Below are positions 61,575 to 64,000 of a stretch of 64,000 nt of DNA, piece after piece. The stretch spans positions 1 through 64,000 of the forward strand of contig NZ_BMQL01000006.1 in assembly GCF_014648095.1 (NCBI RefSeq), read 5' to 3'. A program made the position numbers and the translations under genes. The notes below the pieces were generated by a model, which saw only the letters and a list, made by a program, of their open reading frames with translations, searched no databases and had not been told where the DNA came from. This DNA is from Deinococcus ruber. Lineage in GTDB: Bacteria; Deinococcota; Deinococci; Deinococcales; Deinococcaceae. Position 1 is the stretch's first letter. Every line of letters starts with the position of its first letter.

Positions 61575-63006
61575 GGCTCGCCTTTATAGGTGTGGTCTGA
61601 TTGGTGGAGGGCTGGGGCGTGTAGTGATACAGCTCGTTGGAATCCCGCACCACGCGCCGCAGCGCCGCCACGTCCTGCTGTCCCGCCTCCTGCCCACTCA
61701 GCGCCTGCACCAGCAGATTCCCCATCAGGGTGGCTTCCACCGGGCCAGCCACCACCGCCCGCCCGCTGGCATCGGCAATCAGTTGATTCAGCAGCGCGAT
61801 CTGAGAGCCGCCGCCCACCACATGGACCACCCGGATCGGCTGGCCGCTCACCTCCTCCAGCGTGGTCAGCACCTCGGCGCAGCGCTGGGCGAGGCTGTCC
61901 AACACGCAGCGGGTGATTTCGGCGGGCGTCTGGGGCACAGCTTGGCCCGTGGCGCGGCACCAGGCCTGCACGCGGGCGGGCATGTCTGCGCCGGGGGGCA
62001 GAAAGCGGGCGTCGTCGGGGTCGATCAGCGGGCCGGACGCGATTCCGGCGGCCTGCGCGTACAGGTCGGCAAACTCCAGCTTCCAGACCTCGTTGCACTG
62101 CTGCACGATCCACAGGCCCATCACGTTTTTCAGCAGGCGCGTGGTTCCGGCAATTCCCGCCTCGTTGGTCAGGTTTTCCTGCCGCGTGCGGGCACTGATG
62201 ATCGGCTGGGGCGTTTCGATGCCCACCAGACTCCAGGTGCCGCTGGAAATGTAGGCCCAGTTTGTTCCCTCGGCGGGTACGGCAGCCACGGCAGAGGCGG
62301 TGTCGTGGGTGGCGGGCAGAACGACGCGGACGCCGCGCAGCCCGGTCAGGTCGGCCACTTCCGGCAGCAGTTCGCCCAGATCGCTGCCTGCCTGTGCAAT
62401 GGGAGGTAGCAGCGCCGCCGGGATGTGCAGCGCGTCCAGCAGTTCCCGCGCCCAGTCGCCGCGCACCAGGTCGAAAAACTGCGTGCTGCTGGCGTTGCTG
62501 CGCTCGGTGACGGCCGCCCCGCACAGCCAGAAATGCAGCAGGTCGGGCACCATCAGCAGTGTGTGGGCGCGGGCAAGGTGGTCGGGGTGCTCGGCGGCAA
62601 GCTGATACAGCGTGTTGAAGGGTAGAAACTGGATGCCCGTGGCGCTGTAGATCATTTCGTCGGTCAACTCGGCCCGCACGCGCTCCATCACCCCGTTCAG
62701 GCGAGCGCTGCGGTAATGGTGGACATTGTTCAGCAGGTCGCCGTGTTCGTCCAGCAGGCCGTAATCCACCGCCCACGAATTGACGCCCACACTGGCAATG
62801 TCGCCGCGCTGGGCCGCCAGTTTCAGGCCGTGCAGCACCTCGCGCCACAGGCCCAGAATGTCCCAGTAGAGCCTGCCACGCACCGGAACGCCGCCGTTGG
62901 GGAAGCGGTGGAGAATCTCGACGTGCAGCGTGCCCCCGTCCAGCGTGCCCAGCGCTACCCGCCCGCTGGACGCGCCCAGATCGATGGCGATATGGCGGGA
63001 GGTCAT
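61564..63006 (-). CDS. rhaB: Rhamnulokinase
   Basis: A 480-residue FGGY-family kinase that phosphorylates L-rhamnulose at C1. It shows IAIDLGASSGRVALG (phosphate loop), VGVNSWAVDYGLLDEHGDLL, RSNASSTQFFDL, PATHDTASAVAAVPAEGTNW and VVGGGSQIALLNQLIADASG. Length and motifs fit rhamnulokinase better than xylulo- or glycerol kinase. It lies 9 bp after the aldolase/dehydrogenase stop and overlaps lutA. Transcription runs from right to left. Confidence 0.94.
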   Translation of the reverse strand: MTSRHIAIDLGASSGRVALGTLDGGTLHVEILHRFPNGGVPVRGRLYWDILGLWREVLHGLKLAAQRGDIASVGVNSWAVDYGLLDEHGDLLNNVHHYRSARLNGVMERVRAELTDEMIYSATGIQFLPFNTLYQLAAEHPDHLARAHTLLMVPDLLHFWLCGAAVTERSNASSTQFFDLVRGDWARELLDALHIPAALLPPIAQAGSDLGELLPEVADLTGLRGVRVVLPATHDTASAVAAVPAEGTNWAYISSGTWSLVGIETPQPIISARTRQENLTNEAGIAGTTRLLKNVMGLWIVQQCNEVWKLEFADLYAQAAGIASGPLIDPDDARFLPPGADMPARVQAWCRATGQAVPQTPAEITRCVLDSLAQRCAEVLTTLEEVSGQPIRVVHVVGGGSQIALLNQLIADASGRAVVAGPVEATLMGNLLVQALSGQEAGQQDVAALRRVVRDSNELYHYTPQPSTNQTTPIKASHAD

Positions 63007-63015
63007 GCGGCGGCC

Positions 63016-64000
63016 TCAGCGCACATACGCCGTCGGCACCCCGCCATCCACCGTGATGACGCCCCCGGTGGTCTTGGCGGCGGCGGGCGAGGCCAGCCAG
63101 TATACGGCCTCCGCGATGTCTTCGGGCAGCACGTTCACCTTCAGGGTGGTGCGGTTGCGGTAGAACTCCTCCAGTTTGTCGGGTTCGATGCCGTAGGTCG
63201 CTGCCCGCTCGGCCCGCCATTTGCCGTCCCAGATGCTGCTCCCGGCCAGAATGCCGTCTGGAAGCACCGAATTGACCCGGATGCCCGCCGCGCCGCCTTC
63301 CTCGGCCAGGCAGCGGGCCAGATGCAACTCTGCTGCCTTCGCCGTGCTGTAGGCCGCCGCGTTTTTGCCCGCCGCCACGCTGTTTTTGCTGCCGATAAAC
63401 ACCAGATTGCCGCCCGTGCCCTGCGATTTCATCAGCTTGAAGGCTTCGCGGGCCACCAGAAAATAGCCAGTAGACAGAATGCTCTGATTGCGGTTCCACA
63501 TCTCCAGCGAAGTCTCTTCAATCGGAGCGCTGGAGGCAATTCCGGCGTTGTTCACGGCGATATCCACGCCACCGTATGCCAGTACTGCATGGCTATACGC
63601 GCCCATCACCTGCGCTTCCTCGGTCACGTTCATGCCCACGCTGGTGGCCCGCTCATAGCCGCGCAGCTTCGTCAGGTCTTCGGCCACCGTTCGCCCGCCG
63701 TCTGTGTTCAGATCGGCAATGACGATGTGTGCGCCCTCCTGCGACAGCCGCGCCGCGATGGCTCGCCCGATGCCGCTGGCCGCGCCCGTGACCAGCGCCA
63801 CATGGCCTTCCAGCGCCTTCGGAGCGGGCTTCAGGCTCAGTTTGTACAGCTCCAGCGGCCAGTATTCGATGGCGTAACTCTCGGCAGCGCTGAGGCTTAC
63901 GAAGCCGCCCAGACTGCTGGCACTCTTCATCACCTGAATGGCCCGCAGATACAGCTGGCGCGACACGTCGGCCCCCTGCGCGTCGGGGCCGCTCGTGACC
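63016..64000 (-). CDS. rhaEW: Bifunctional rhamnulose-1-phosphate aldolase/short-chain dehydrogenase, partial
   Basis: The frame is open to the window end (codons before 63966 read VTSGPDAQGAD), so only the C-terminal 328 or so residues are present. They hold the dehydrogenase half: VALVTGAASGIGRAIAARLS, VNNAGIAS, and YSTAKAAELHLARCLAEEGG with the catalytic Tyr-x3-Lys. The preceding SLSAAESYAIEYWPLELYKL is the linker typical of the fused aldolase/dehydrogenase family. Known fusions cleave rhamnulose-1-P to dihydroxyacetone-P and L-lactaldehyde and oxidise the latter to L-lactate. The adjoining lut genes would then give pyruvate. Confidence 0.9.
   Translation of the reverse strand, partial: VTSGPDAQGADVSRQLYLRAIQVMKSASSLGGFVSLSAAESYAIEYWPLELYKLSLKPAPKALEGHVALVTGAASGIGRAIAARLSQEGAHIVIADLNTDGGRTVAEDLTKLRGYERATSVGMNVTEEAQVMGAYSHAVLAYGGVDIAVNNAGIASSAPIEETSLEMWNRNQSILSTGYFLVAREAFKLMKSQGTGGNLVFIGSKNSVAAGKNAAAYSTAKAAELHLARCLAEEGGAAGIRVNSVLPDGILAGSSIWDGKWRAERAATYGIEPDKLEEFYRNRTTLKVNVLPEDIAEAVYWLASPAAAKTTGGVITVDGGVPTAYVR

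Noticed and set aside
61544..63499. 651-codon frame antiparallel in register to rhaB and rhaEW
   Set aside because: Arg/Gly-rich shadow of two well-supported genes on the same strand in another frame.
1..64000. tRNA, rRNA, CRISPR arrays, intact insertion sequences or a replication initiator
   Set aside because: No T-loop/cloverleaf pattern, regular spacer-repeat array, transposase motif or Rep-like protein was seen on reading; a dedicated search was not possible here.

Overview
The window reads as about 64 kb of a high-GC Deinococcus-type genome. Support comes from an exported Dps2-like ferritin, HPII catalase, a ba3-type oxidase, many c-di-GMP proteins, BTAD (SARP-like) regulators, a rhamnose-to-lactate operon and several apparently leaderless genes with a TANNNT box 5-8 nt before the start codon. 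A parA-parB pair with three near-identical palindromic centromere-like sites suggests a secondary chromosome or megaplasmid. No replication initiator, rRNA, tRNA, CRISPR array or intact insertion sequence was seen. The genus assignment is from family knowledge and was not computed.

Layout. 0.3-5.9 kb: a peroxiredoxin with an unusual active site, a GGDEF-EAL membrane protein, a divergent TetR/SDR pair and an XRE regulator. 6.3-8.3 kb: the parABS locus, whose ParA carries a Phd/YefM-antitoxin-like N-terminus. 8.9-14 kb: a PAS-GAF-GGDEF-EAL sensor, a universal stress protein, a CBS protein and a short BTAD regulator. 14-16.7 kb: MarR plus an enlarged DHA2 efflux pump. 16.7-19 kb: a decayed stretch with a TPR/GGDEF pseudogene. 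19-30.7 kb: IclR regulator, M23 peptidase, secreted beta-helix lipoprotein, YqhA-like protein, orphan sugar-binding protein with a long leader, histidine kinase, HD hydrolase and amidohydrolase. 30.7-43.2 kb: M17 aminopeptidase, phosphoketolase, DUF1003 protein, HD-GYP protein, exported Dps, a two-component system and catalase. 43.4-48.5 kb: a TPR-BTAD regulator divergent from a tiny secreted peptide, and a subtilase with six exact heptapeptide repeats. 48.5-58.5 kb: a TPR-GGDEF-EAL protein, a second universal stress protein, an NPD-type flavoenzyme, an ankyrin protein, a Tat-type ferritin-like protein, DoxX and a cytochrome c/ba3 oxidase operon. 58.6-64 kb, minus strand: rhaEW(partial)-rhaB-lutA-lutB-lutC, which should take L-rhamnose through lactaldehyde and lactate to pyruvate.

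The most interesting signal is a shared promoter architecture at six places (11.83, 13.03, 51.63, 51.71, 55.55 and 55.60 kb). Each has a direct repeat GTAAY with an exact 11-bp period, followed after exactly 10 bp by an nAnnnT -10 box. They precede both universal stress genes, the small BTAD regulator itself, the NPD flavoenzyme, DoxX and the oxidase operon. This is the geometry used by SARP activators, so I infer an autoregulated BTAD-controlled respiration/stress regulon. The second notable system is the Phd-ParA fusion, with an internal GTG start behind a strong ribosome binding site and a Phd-like GTGTACAC operator upstream.
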